Shown here: positions 13,001 through 23,900 of the stretch, piece by piece
Position numbering within the stretch: the stretch's first letter is position 1
How the letters are laid out: each line of letters begins with the position of its first letter
NCBI GenBank assembly: GCA_002633005.1
Contig: NMRA01000802.1
Span: forward strand, 104,034 to 140,158
DNA: 36,125 nt
Direction: 5' to 3'
Source of the DNA: Phoronis australis
Lineage: Eukaryota; Phoronida; Phoronidae
Made by a program: the position numbers and the translations under genes
The notes under the pieces: model-generated
The model's database searches: none
What the model was told of the DNA's origin: nothing
The model's input: only the letters and a program-made list of their open reading frames with translations

Positions 13001-13544
13001 CCAAGCATGGTCTCAAAGAACAACGAAGAGTCAGTGCTTTGCAATTATCCTGGAAATCACTTCTGGCCTATGTAAGAAACAAGTCGAGACCAATTTTTAG
13101 CAGTAAGTGGTCTAAATCAAAAGCTTTTTGACAGGAACACGGGTCAATAGTTCCTTATACTGCCTTGATTATCAACTGTTAGGCGTGAATGGAATGTTGT
13201 TTTTAGCACAACATGACATAAAAGATTAGCTGGCAAAATACTCTTAAATTACTTAATAGATAGGTTGATGAACTAGACCCTGACTCATGATGATGCAACA
13301 CCATACGCATCAAAGACTTGCCGAGATAGTGCTATGTTCACTGTCACGTCTTTCAGCTCCTGCCCATGAGGACCATGTCATGGCCCTCCATCGCCATGGC
13401 CACCGTTACGGGGGACTGCCCACCATCTTCTGGGTGTCTGTGGTACTGCTGGTCGTTGTCTTCCACTTGTTCCTCTTCAAAATGATTTACAATGAGTACT
13501 GCTCCGGTAATCAGTCCTCTAGAACTGGCAAATACAACTTATAG
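902..13544 (+). CDS. KIAA2013: KIAA2013 orthologue (DUF2152 membrane protein), 5'-partial, 11 exons
   Basis: Exons, all GT-AG and phase-compatible: 902-1030, 2260-2318, 3176-3268, 5031-5104, 5748-5888, 7791-7893, 8729-9000, 9277-9389, 10732-10996, 11503-11627, 13357-13544 (stop TAG). Joined, they give about 519 residues. The human protein is about 634, so roughly the first 110 residues, including the start and any N-terminal anchor, are missing. Landmarks seen: GNGHLGVA near the visible N-terminus; [17 protein letters not shown]; a Trp- and Cys-rich centre ([19 protein letters not shown]); [27 protein letters not shown]; and a C-terminal membrane helix ([17 protein letters not shown]) followed by KMIYNEYC and a short tail. 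Collinear similarity to the human protein across all exons is from memory but strong. The bulk probably faces the secretory lumen, with a short cytosolic tail. The molecular function is not established. The gene converges on the minus-strand gene ending at 17649. Confidence 0.93.
1695..1873. mobile_element. MITE-like element, 179 bp
   Basis: It begins with AATTGACCTATCGC and ends with the exact reverse complement GCGATAGGTCAATT, giving perfect 14-bp terminal inverted repeats. The next bases (AAG versus CAG) are near-matching. The interior is non-coding. No clear target-site duplication is visible. It lies in a KIAA2013 intron. The size and ends fit a non-autonomous DNA transposon; the family is not identified. 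Confidence 0.65.
2260..2318 (+). CDS. KIAA2013: KIAA2013 exon 2, first copy
   Basis: This 59-bp exon follows a pyrimidine-rich acceptor (CTTTTCCAG) and ends at GTG before GTAATG. It encodes [19 protein letters not shown]. It enters in phase 1 and leaves in phase 0. An identical exon recurs at 3551-3609 in the duplicated segment. Confidence 0.85.
3176..3268 (+). CDS. KIAA2013: KIAA2013 exon 3, first copy
   Basis: This 93-bp exon of 31 codons, phase 0 to phase 0, encodes [20 protein letters not shown] and then [11 protein letters not shown]. It aligns with the human segment containing LNNPT. The same exon, identical in sequence, is at 4468-4560. Confidence 0.87.
3512..4802. repeat. Direct repeat, second copy (about 1.29 kb) after an assembly N
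   Basis: It repeats 2224-3510, including two KIAA2013 exons. Among the differences are a 3-bp insertion in the acceptor tract (CTTTATTTCCAG) and base changes such as GATGGG versus GATGAG. The base before it, 3511, is N, which marks a join between sequence pieces. Sequence continues beyond the repeat at 4803 as normal intron. Confidence 0.95.
3551..4560 (+). other. KIAA2013: Second copies of KIAA2013 exons 2 and 3 (3551-3609, 4468-4560)
   Basis: The exon copies are identical in sequence to those at 2260-2318 and 3176-3268. Flanking intron sequence differs by scattered substitutions and one-base to three-base indels. A transcript using both pairs would have to splice a phase-0 donor (3268) to a phase-1 acceptor (3551), which breaks the frame. 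One pair is therefore probably surplus: an assembly duplicate, or a duplicated but unused pair. Confidence 0.85.
7232..7544. mobile_element. MITE-like element with TTTCATGAAA ends, about 313 bp
   Basis: The left end reads GGTCTGTTTCATGAAAC and continues to GGACTTAACAC. The right end, read on the opposite strand, has CCCCGTTTCATGAAA and then GCGACTTAACAC. These are imperfect terminal inverted repeats of about 35 bp. The element is non-coding and lies within a KIAA2013 intron. Confidence 0.5.
8729..9000 (+). CDS. KIAA2013: KIAA2013 central exon
   Basis: This is the largest exon of the gene (272 bp; phase 0 in, phase 2 out). It starts after TCACACAG and stops before GTGAGT. It encodes [31 protein letters not shown] and [16 protein letters not shown], and ends [13 protein letters not shown]. 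The pattern of an acidic/His helix, W-x-x-L-x-x-x-G-V, an N-x-T/S glycosylation site and YY-x-L-S is the best-conserved block of the family and supports the orthology call. Confidence 0.92.
12952..13017. repeat. Small inverted repeat
   Basis: TTGAGACCAAGCA at the left and AGCATGGTCTCAA at the right form imperfect arms, with a 9-bp perfect core, around a loop of roughly 40 bp. It lies in the last KIAA2013 intron and is possibly a tiny MITE relic. Confidence 0.35.
13357..13544 (+). CDS. KIAA2013: KIAA2013 terminal exon with C-terminal membrane anchor
   Basis: The acceptor is CTTTCAG at 13350-13356 and the stop TAG is at 13542-13544. It encodes a His-rich juxtamembrane stretch ([19 protein letters not shown]), a hydrophobic helix of about 17 residues, then FKMIYNEYC and a 13-residue tail [13 protein letters not shown]. 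The helix and the KMIYNEYC motif are hallmarks of this family's C-terminus. The first AATAAA after the stop is at 15686-15691, so the 3' UTR may be about 2 kb unless a variant signal is used. Confidence 0.92.
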
Positions 13545-15126
13545 CACTGCCTTGGACTGTGGACCTGTGAGTGTATTTCTGGGGAATAATGTTGTGCAGA
13601 TGGAGATGAATGGTGGAAACATGACCTGGAGTCCTACAGACAAAGTCCCTTTCCTGGAGGCTACATGTATGTAAACTGTGGAAACAAGGAACACGCCATG
13701 TCCAAGGAAAAATTTTGTATTGGAAAACATTCTGTCTTGCACAAATCACTCCTAAACTATCAGTTCTGTGTGTTGCTTGAACTTGTAGAAAACTGTCTGA
13801 CCATAGATCTGTATCACGGTGTTATGCAACGCTTAAGCCATTTGTGCATTGTGGGAAGTAGGTAGATGGTAAATGTCCATATCATTTGGGCTCCGTTTTG
13901 CCAATATGGGTGCTTGTTGTCACTGAGGCTTATCAGTGTCTGATACTTTCAACTTTGCAAAGGTTGCCATGTGGTGTTGAGTGTTTGGGTAGAAAATACT
14001 GGAAGTTGAACTGATGCTTTGTTTAACTTTGTTTAATATAGAGTGTGGAGGAAAAATCAACGTAGTGCACTTGGTCGCTTCTAATTAATGGGGTTTGTTT
14101 TATCAAAATGTGCCAGTGTCGTCTTAGCTACAGATGGTAACTGACATTTTATCTGAACACAGTTCATTTATTTGTCTCTAAGTGTCAGTCATGAAGTCTT
14201 AATATTAGAACTGTTCAACTTATAGTCAGTTGCAACATTTAAAAAGTGTAATGTCCTGTTTGCAATATCATGCCTACAACCCTTTTACATTGTAGCTACG
14301 GACTGACCTGTGGACTTTATTAATAATGGGCTCCTGATAGATTAGTAGCATAGTGTAACATGTTAGATGTACTTATTGAAAATGAAATTTGACTCAGGTG
14401 GTGTAAAAGGAAACAGTTTTACTTTTTCGGAAGCTGGAAAAATTGTGGTTCATTATGAACCCGGTGTCTGGATAATTGCTGAATTTGTAATAACTCTCAT
14501 CATTTCTAGGTAGGAGCGATAATGTCTTTGTGAACAAGTCTCAAGCCATAGATTTTTCACCACATCATTAGGGCACATTAATGCAAGCATTATTATTTTA
14601 GCAAGATGCCATTTTATGGCTTCTACTGTGGGAACTATTGGTTTAGTAGGTAGTTTTGCCTTAAACCTGTGTGTGGATACATGTGTTCAGGTGGCTATGT
14701 ACATGTGTGATTACTCACAGCTTATATACTGTGTACTGTGTCACAAGCTACAATCAAAAGATCAACTTTGTGGGAATATTCCTAGTCACACATGTATGTT
14801 CATGGTTATTGTATTATGGTGAGACATTATCCCTTCCATAAGAATGTATTACCTAATTGGGAAATCCTATAATAGGATTCATGTACAAACTCAGCTTCAC
14901 CCCATACACTCATTTAAAATTTGTAAAATGAACCAGGTTGCCAATAGGCAGTAGTTATTTATTTAAAACCACTTCTAGGCTTCATGATTTCAAAGTTAAA
15001 AACTTTGTTAATAATGACGACTTAATGAATCAACTGTATTTTATCTGTGCTCATGGAGCTGAATGCACAATTCCATAGTCACCTTATGTGACTACCAATT
15101 GTGTGGCTGTACCAAATGTCCTCTGT

Positions 15127-16290
15127 GGTCCATTTCATGAAAGGGGGCTTTAGGCTGAAGTTAAACATTTCGTCTCGAGCCCTCACTTTCCTATTATGGA
15201 AAAGACTTTAGCATATCATAATTAAGCAGCGACAGGAGTTGGAAACAAATCATTTTTCCACATATCAAAGGTCTGTTCCAGTCTTGTCCTGGATCAGCTA
15301 TGGTCAATCTTGGTTCAAAGTTCATAACCTTGCCACTAAATTTCACACACATGTGGACAATTCCCCATACCTGTTGTCCAAACTCCCTCCCTGAAAAGTT
15401 AGAGACGTGGACACGGGATTGTTCCAACCCCCTGGGTAATAAGGTAATGTGTTTTTGAATTATCGGATCAAGGCAAGTCCGCAATTTCAATTTATTATTT
15501 TTAATTTTCGGTATTTGGTATTTCTTTCTTGGCTTGCATAAAAAATGTTGGGGTCAGTGAATCAATTTTCATGAAGTCAATTAAACAGAACCACTTTCAA
15601 TAGAGTTGTGAAATTTACTGACATTGGCAGCCTACTGAAAAATTACCTCTAATTAAATTTATGATTGAAATCCTTGTTTTTAAAAAATAAATTCCATTGG
15701 AGATCGTTTTTGTGTTTTAATGGCTTTAATCATATTACCCGATTTGTTAGTATTCCAACATTTGTGTACATACGTGTAAACTTTTTTCTGGATTTTGAGA
15801 ACCTCAGTTCTTTGTTTTGGCTTATACACATTTTTTGATGTTTTATTTTGTAGCCCATACCATATCAAATGAGATAAAAATTGGGTCGCCAAATTATTTT
15901 CAGTTATTTTAGCTAAAAAGCATCGCGCAAAGTGCAAAATGTTACCTCAAAAGCTTGCTATATGAATTGCCACATTGTAGAATTAATGTTGAGCACTATT
16001 ATTTAGCGCCACGAAATAAAAAATCAGTGCAAAATCAACATTTTTCAAACTAAATAGTCTTGTCATTTCTAATAAAATATCATTCAATTTTTGGCAAAGT
16101 CAAAATTGTGAAAAAACGACTGCTTTATGGCATTTTAGGCAAACTGTTTCTGACCCCCTCAATTATCAACTGTGGTATCCTATGAGACTGTAGGCAATGA
16201 TGAGCTGAAATTGAATTATTTTCCCGAAATAGTTGTGTGGAGCATACAGAAAGACAAAATTTCCACATTTCCATTTCATGAAACGGACCC
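15127..16290. mobile_element. Possible element bounded by inverted TTTCATGAAA ends (about 1.16 kb)
   Basis: The left end is GGTCCATTTCATGAAAGGGG. The right end on the opposite strand is GGTCCGTTTCATGAAATGG. The ends share GGTCC(A/G)TTTCATGAAA with the shorter element at 7232-7544. No transposase frame is seen inside. It could be one long non-autonomous element or two separate solo relics. Confidence 0.35.
15686..15691 (+). terminator. KIAA2013: Candidate poly(A) signal for KIAA2013
   Basis: This is the first AATAAA after the stop at 13544. It implies a 3' UTR of about 2.1 kb if it is used. Other AATAAA hexamers follow beyond 16000. Confidence 0.25.
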
Positions 16291-17550
16291 CAAGGCACTG
16301 TTTGAATTGGTGGTTTCTTTAAATTCAATATAAAAACCGCGGTTATGAATATGTTATGGTGTTGTTACTGATAAGAAGACTTCTAATTAAATGTTTTAAT
16401 TCGCTACCATCTGTATATTTGTGGTCTATTTATTTGGTTGGTTCGCTGGTTGTATATACTTAAGGTTAATAAAAGTTGTTTTTGGTAAATATGTTAATCA
16501 ATTGAGTTCACGTTTCATAGCAGGGTTCTATTGTACATGTATTTTTCTCTCACGCCCAATTTGTAGTGTGCATTCCCTGAACCAATAGGTTATGCCAGTA
16601 GTGAAAAATCGCCCCAAGCTCACGACAGTAAGACAATAAGAAAAATAAACAAAATCAACCTTATTGCGAAACTGAAGTATTGATAGTCCAATGAAATCAC
16701 GTGACGAACTGATTCACTGTGACTGGGTGGAACAAGACCACGCCTAGTGTGCATGCATACTTGAACAAATTAATTATTTCGGGAAGGTATTTAACACGTT
16801 TTAATTGCTCAAGTTGTATTCATGGAAGCTTCAATCTTATGTACGGCCCAGTGATAAGCTCAGGGTTGCGAAGCAAGCGCTCGTGATGGAAAACCTATAA
16901 TGGGAACGGTGAATGGCATACCATGATGAATTCTAAACAGTTATCAGTAAACATTCCAACCTCACTAACAAATAATTTGGCTAGGTTAGGTAAGAAAGTT
17001 CTCGGGCATAATCCTTCCCGCGAAACACCATCCTTTTGACAGCGTGATTTCTCTTTTTTACTCAAGAAACTTGGTCTACTAAACTCTAGCCATTGAGGAA
17101 CGTTTACTGACAACATGGGGGCGGTAATGACAGGAGAGCGTCAATTTGGTGACGGCCGGGCGCGGCATCATTGTCGACAGCTGAGACGGAGAGGTAAATG
17201 TTGGAGCTCGACACTTCCAGGTGTTGGTGACGTTGTATGGACATACATGTATGTACAACATGCGCGCACACAGCCTAAAATATAGGGGGGCTCGAATTTT
17301 TCGATATGTGGACCTTTTACAGAAAAAAATAACGAGGACTAAAAAAAGGAGCCAGTAGGTTCAACCTACGAAGTGCGCATCCGCATCGAATTCCTGTGGT
17401 CTTTGTGGACCTTTTGTCTCGTTTACTCAACCTTTTTGTTTCGCTGACGCTGACCTTTTTGCCCAATTCGCCAATCGTTCGAACCCCCCGATACCACCTG
17501 GTTGCGCCCATGTACAATTACAATCACAACAAGGACGTAAAGTGCCTTTC

Positions 17551-17556
17551 TTTATT
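17551..17556 (-). terminator. Candidate poly(A) signal for the minus-strand gene
   Basis: AATAAA on the minus strand lies about 95 bp after the stop codon at 17649. This is a normal spacing for a short 3' UTR. Confidence 0.4.
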
Positions 17557-17648
17557 TTGCTCATGCACGCTTTTCCACCACACAGATCTTCCTTTATAAG
17601 AGTTTCTTTTGGCTACCCAGTCAGGTCTGTCTATAGGCAAAACCGTGG

Positions 17649-17980
17649 TCAAAATGTATATTCACCCCTCAGAGCTACCGTGAATGAAACACAGATCACC
17701 TTAAGGATATCGAAAATGAAAATATGCTGAAAGACATTAATGGCTACCAGGAATATCCACTGTCTGGTAACGTTGTTGTTTAGATCGTACGCCAAATATA
17801 TGGTGGCTGTGAAGATGATAATTGCGACGACGATCATAAAGTCAATTGCTAAATTGCGAGCCCACACAGGGCCATATCGGCCGATGTCGTACAAGTTGAC
17901 CTCGATTTGAAACAGCACGCTCTTGCTGACGTCATCGATTCCAATTTCCTCATCCTCTACTAATAAAACGTTTGCGTCCC
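17649..17980 (-). CDS. Terminal exon with two transmembrane helices (polycystin-like hairpin)
   Basis: The acceptor TTTTCTGCACGACAG precedes GGGACGC. The joined frame reads RGDANVLLVEDEE. It continues LYDIGRYGPVWARN, a first helix (LAIDFMIVVAIIIFTATIYL), a loop AYDLNNNVTRQ with an N-V-T glycosylation site, a second helix (WIFLVAINVFQHIFIF), then DILKVICVSFTVALRGEYTF and a stop. The layout of helix, short loop, then W-(I/L), F, and L-K-V is close to one transmembrane pair of polycystin-1-type proteins. The exon either ends at the stop at 17649 (a minus-strand AATAAA follows at 17556) or is spliced at GTGAAT (17665-17660). Confidence 0.65.
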
Positions 17981-20900
17981 CTGTCGTGCAGAAAATAAAC
18001 ACGATTACATGATTTTCACGTATGTCCTTCGGGTGCAAAAATGCTGAAGACTGCCACTTAATAACTAGAAATCCGGTTGTCATTGATTGTAAACACTAAA
18101 ACAGACGTATTCTAAACTCAACGAATTACTTAATATCTGACTGCTGTTGCCACATTTCCGTTAAATGATGTACATTTTCTAGACCTATAAAGACCCTGAG
18201 TGCATGAACTCAGATCAGATATTAACACAGCAAACGATGCTTTGATTTCCAACGCTGCAGTGAAAGCAGGTAGTTTTGCTTTTGTTTATGTTGGTTTCTA
18301 GCAGTTTTCTTACTGAGCAGACGGGAGGACGAGAATTCTGCGCACTGTAGATAAACTTAATTTTGGGCTGTTGTTCTTTTTTGAAACACGGATGTACTAG
18401 TTCACAAGTTATTAGTACTCTGGTTTATTAGCTTGTGATGCCATTGTCAAGTGATAGTTTTGAAAAACAAAAAGCTAATTGTCGCCAGTACGTTTTACTA
18501 CTGTTCGAGTCGAATCGTATGTGCATGTTTTTGCCAAATTTGATATCAGGAGTGACACCCAGTAGTGGAATTTATATATATATATTTTTTTTTTACTTTC
18601 TTATGAGTACATTGACCATTAAATATATGCCAGAAACAGAAAGCAGAAAACTTACCTCGGAATCTTTCCTCACGTCGTTTGCCCCGGGTTATGATTTTCT
18701 CTTGCAATTTGTCGTGAGTTAGATCGACAGGTGGGGGCTTTCCTATTTCGTGTTTTATTTGTATTTTCGCAGCTCCTGATTTTCTAACGGCGTCGTTTTC
18801 CTCTTCCTGTTTATTTCTCATACTCCGTGACCGTTTACGATTCATTAAGACGTTGTTGAGCGTCTTGAGAGCACTCCTTCCATCACGACGCCATCTACCA
18901 ACAGCACCGCCTATCGCATTTCTGTTGACACTAGCTTGTGTAATACTTGTTTGTGAGGAACTAGCAGCACTGTTGCTGGCGTTTTGAATGTTGGTGTGTT
19001 TTCGACTTAACTTAGGCAAAACAGATACCAGCCTCCCCAAAGCGGTCTTGTTCTTTTTTAATGGTTTCACTTCAGCGCCACCTTTCTCCAAGCCTGCACA
19101 GCTCGATTTCGTTAACCTGTTTGGAGTTTTAAGGTCCGACCTATCATCATCGTCTCTGTTGCTTAAATTTTCGCTATTGGTTGTAGTTGCCTCTGAGTCG
19201 AACATCTCTGACGCCGTGTCTCCGTGCTCATCGCCGCTAGTGACACTATTTGTCTCACCCGTTAGGTTTGGATGAAATTGATGCTGTGTGCTGGGAAACT
19301 GGAAATGCACTAACCGAGGACTGCTCTCGTTCTCATGACTATTCTTTGCACGTTGCCTGCTCGATGATTTTGCTGTTTCTAATTCTTCTAGAAGTCGCGT
19401 AATGAGGGCGCTTCTTTGTCTACTCTCATCTTGTTGATGGAAAATCCCCGACAATAATGTTGAAGAACTCACACTGTTTGCAAACACTTCCAGTGACTGT
19501 ACCAGGATTTCGCTATTGGTGATAAATTCATCGGACAATGTACCAGTGCTGAAGTCTTTTCGGGCGGAGTTATGACTCAGCTTATATTCTACCAGCAATC
19601 TCTTAAGTTCTTGCCCAAGATTATAGACATTGAGCAGTACGTTTTCAGTACCGTTGTCGTTTTGAACGCCCGTTTTAAACTCTCCTATATCCATGAGATC
19701 ATTTAACGTGTGCTTTAGTTCATGTATAGTATTTGTAAGAGCCTCACTTGACTTAACAATTTTCATTGGTAAGCCTTGTTCCGCTCCACCCTTTATTGCG
19801 TTGAACTTTTGTTTGTTAATAGAACGTTGCAGTTCGAGACCGTGTTCATAGATTGTGTCCAACAATTTGTCGAATGTCAGTTGTTGTTCATTCCTTGCTT
19901 CTTCAGGATGCGTAGCGCAAGGTTTCAGGTCATCTGGCCGAAAGTAATCGACAACGCAGTTAGAAGTACATGAAGAATGACAGCCGAACGATAGGGCTAC
20001 GTTCCTCTTCACATTCATATGTCTGTAACCTTCCAATGTACTAGGCGGCAAATTACTTGCGTGAGTTGCACCGTTTGGCTTCAACCCAGATGATGTTGTC
20101 TGTTCATCCAGTTCAGCCGGTTCTTCGAGATTCTTGTTACCTGGGGTTTGGTGCAGAGTTCCAGAAGACTCTTGTAAAGGTGTGATTCCCGAGTAACTAT
20201 ACATGGTGCAAGAAGTGGATGACGTCGACTGGTGCAACAGGTCAGATGGCCTTACGTTACAAGCTTTGGTGTTGGGATCTTGTTCGATGTCGCTGGTTAT
20301 TCCGGTTGCATTGTTCTGTGTATTGTCTTCGTGCTCTTGTTCACTAAGTAGCATAGCTTCGTAAAAGAATTTTTCAGGAAGATCCTCAATGAGTGGAAGT
20401 AACTGCGTAACAGTTTCTGCACTGAACTTTTTTTCATCAATTAAATATCGGACGAGAAAGTCACCAGGCCTCACACAAGTTCCTACAGTGTTTTGGGATA
20501 TCACGAACTCCGAACTCTCGCGCTGCTCATCCATTTCACTCCACTTTTCTTTCGTGTGCGATGCACTGTCATCAGAGGTCGAATTGCTGTCTTCGCATTC
20601 TCTCTTTGTAAACAATATACAAGTAATCTTTACTTAGATACTGCCTTGTATTTAATAGAGTATACAAAGTAGCGATACAAGCGACATAGACTTGGACAAC
20701 GTGTGCAGCTAATGCAAATGGATTTTTACGGTCATTCATTTTGCTTAAAATGATCTGAAATGATTTTGAAATTATCGCTCACTCGACCTCTTAAGTTGCT
20801 GGTCGCGGACAATGGCAACAAGACAAAACATCCATTTTGGAACATGTCCGAGAAATGTACATGTTGAATTGAACATTGACGTTAAGTCAACTACACATGA

Positions 20901-23900
20901 TGCTGAAACAATTCTGTTTTATTTTGCCATCCCTGGCTTCTCTTAATGTCCGACATGTGTTGAACTCTACCTTTTACCTGAGAACCTCCAATTTCACAAT
21001 ATTAAGATACCCATGTTTTCGAGATTACCGCTAGCCACGGGGGGAGGGGTTAGGCATACCAAAGTCACGACCCTTTCCTTGTTCATTGGAAAAATGCCCT
21101 GCTCTTCTTCGAAACGCAATGTGTTTTTCCCAATGCACTGTTTATTGCCACTCACTAACAGCATTTCCTGAAGCCAACTATTTTGCTTTTTCACCCCCCC
21201 CCCTCCGTTTGAATACTTCTAAAAGGCCAATGGACATTATGACATATGTTTTATATTAGAGGAATCAAAAAAGTTCGGACTATGGTATGGTGTAGTAATC
21301 TAGCTTTTATTTCATTGTTGCATACCTAAGTCAAATTTTATTTCATTTCTTTTTCAAACAACAAAATATCAAGAAGTCTTACTAGACACTTTTGCACTTT
21401 ATTCACGGATCAGTTACAACTTTGACACTAATTGAAATCGGAGATCTACATTGTACATGTACAGTACACGTGTACTATCTTATCTGTTTTCCTCGAGCGT
21501 TCACAGATTGTGTTCGTTCCGCGGAGGCAACGCACACGCAAAAACGCAACACCACGCAAGACTTCGTTACAATATCGTCATGCTTTACGAGCGATCAAAG
21601 AGTGTGATAACGCTAGAGTTACTGACAATGCAAGAATTTTCTTTCTACGAAATTCAGTCCGGCTAAGCACTTCCTAGTATAACAGTAGCTGGAGATGTCT
21701 TTAAAATGATATAAACATTCGAGATAAAGCGGTGCTGCAGTTTTTCCGTTCGTTCATTAATCCATCTACCCTAGTTCGACAACGTAACTAACAGCAAGCA
21801 TATGCAGCAGGAGGTGCCCAGCAACTGTCAACCGTGAGGAGTAGCTACACACTCACACGCCAAGCCCAGTTTGAGGGGTGTCTCGTTTCTAACAAACACT
21901 TAATAAATAATTCAAACGCTATTGGAAACTTGTGGTGATAATTTTGTTCAAATGGGCAGTCAAGCGAACAACCCCTGTGTGATAATTACATGTACAATGC
22001 ACAAACCAAGCAAAAATTGAAACTTGTTTTCGCCTAAAACCTTGTTTAAAAGGATGCTTATGGCAGATTTGTGGAGGCAAAAGGTATCGTTTCACAGAAG
22101 AATAAATAAATTTTCTGTTGGTATACACACATTAAAAACAAGTACACTGTAACAAAAATACCAATACCTGAACATCAACCTCCGAATATTTTTAGAGGAA
22201 ATAATAAAATCTATTAAAAAAACACTCGCTCATTTTGTACTTACATTGAGATATCGTCGTATTACTTCACGCCTTCGTCGAAATCGTGTTGAAGGTTTTC
22301 TTTGAGTAGCTGCCACTGTTAAAGACACAATTTGATTAAAAAAAAATCCATTAGATAAACGACTGTAACCGTTGCGTTCTATCAGCAGAACAGTACATCC
22401 TCCGTAGGTTTGTATGGATATGTTTAAGGAATGTTTTGCCAAACAACCTCCAAAAGAACAAACCAGAAAATAACTAAGGTACAGGTATAGGTGAATTGTG
22501 GCCAGGGTCTAATCTTAGTTCTAGATATCGTTCTTCATTTGTGCGTGCTCAGGCTAAGTGGCTATCGTTCTGTGCACATTATGGTTCGTGCGTGCATTGT
22601 ATGAGTTCCTAGTCCCAAGTTCCCACTTGATGACCCGTAAGTCCGACCTGCAAAGGAGTTTTTTTTTAATCATTTTATTTCTAAATACATGTACACTAAT
22701 ATTTACAAACAATAAGATCTTTGCAAATGAAACACAGGCACACACACACGCACACACACATATCTAAATTACAGAAATTTACGGTTGGTCTAAAATAAAT
22801 AGGCATTGATGGTTTCCCAAAAGGCAGTTTTGCGGGGTTGTATATTCCTTACTTTACAGTAATTATACAAGAAACATTGAAATTGTGAATATTTTGGAAT
22901 AATCTGGCTTCTAGAACAGTTATGGATGAAATACTGGCAAATAGTTAATATGGTATTGATATCTTCAAAATTACATCCAAAATATGCTGTCAGAATAACA
23001 TTTCTATCCAAGACTAAATCGTGTTGTGCAGTTACGAAAATTAAAAGTTTCTGAATTTTACACCACAAAGTTTTCACAGAACCACATTCCACAAACATAT
23101 GGTTAAAAGTCTCAACAGTTCCACAAGATGCACACTTGTCATCACTGACAAAGTTCATCTTTTTCAAAATAAGCTTTGTAAACACTTTTCTATGAATATA
23201 GAAGTACTTAAAGGTTTCAACATGAGGAGGTAACAAGAGTTCGTGTGGAAGAACATAAATTTGTTTAATTCGTTGTCTAGAGTAAATGTCAGTTAAGCTG
23301 TACTCTATATCAGGAGACGAAACAATTTTGGAAAGCAAAATATTTCTAGAAAACACATTAGTAATTTAGCTTGACTGGGGATGTATGCATTTTGAAATTG
23401 AAGGATCAGCTTTCAACTTAATCGCACGTCTCAAAGCAGCATAATGAATCCAATTTGAAAGCTTGTATCTATTTTTCAAAACCTCCCAAGTAAGAAATTT
23501 ATTTTCAAAGTTCAAAAGATCCTTCACAAAAGTAATACCAGCCTCAAAGAAACTATTAAAGAATACAGTCCTCCTATTAATCAATATGTTTTTATTATTT
23601 CACACTACTTGGTTTACAATTGTTATGTCCTTATGTAAATGAGCACTAATTTCTTCTGCAAACGAGTTCAACCGGACTCAAACACAAAGCTTTAGTTCTG
23701 GGGTCATCAAGTGCGAACCAGGATCAGACGGTTATCTCCATAAACCATGGTGACTGGCTAATATATAAGTACATATACGTTCAGTTTGTAGAATGAAAGT
23801 GATGGTGCGGTCGCCTACATTTGCCAAAGTTTATTTTGTGGATTACAAATAAACGTGTTGGTTGAAAACAATCGAAACCTTGAAAACATTTGTAAAATCT

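Larger units (their letters stand above)
13545..17648. other. 3' UTR and intergenic space between convergent genes
   Basis: No convincing gene is seen here. AATAAA occurs on the plus strand at 15686-15691, with further ones beyond 16000, any of which could end the KIAA2013 transcript. On the minus strand AATAAA occurs at 17556-17551, about 95 bp after the stop of the minus-strand gene. A GC-richer block lies at about 17100-17260. Confidence 0.5.

Noticed and set aside
15194-15490. Minus-strand 98-codon open frame
   Set aside because: It lies inside the TTTCATGAAA-bounded element and has no recognisable domain; probably repeat-derived non-coding sequence.
16922-17106. Possible extra exon of the minus-strand gene (QWLEFSRPSFLSKKEKSR and on), with acceptor TTGTCAG and donor ATG|GTATGC
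   Set aside because: Its phase would fit a donor at 17665, but it has no recognisable motif or TM segment, the donor is weak, and a stop plus poly(A) signal at 17649-17551 already gives a simpler gene end.
17470-17500. GTTCGAACC motif resembling a tRNA T-arm
   Set aside because: No acceptor, D-arm or anticodon stem could be formed around it on either strand.
21392-21677. Three overlapping plus-strand open frames
   Set aside because: Mutually overlapping, Arg/His-rich by base composition, with no family features.
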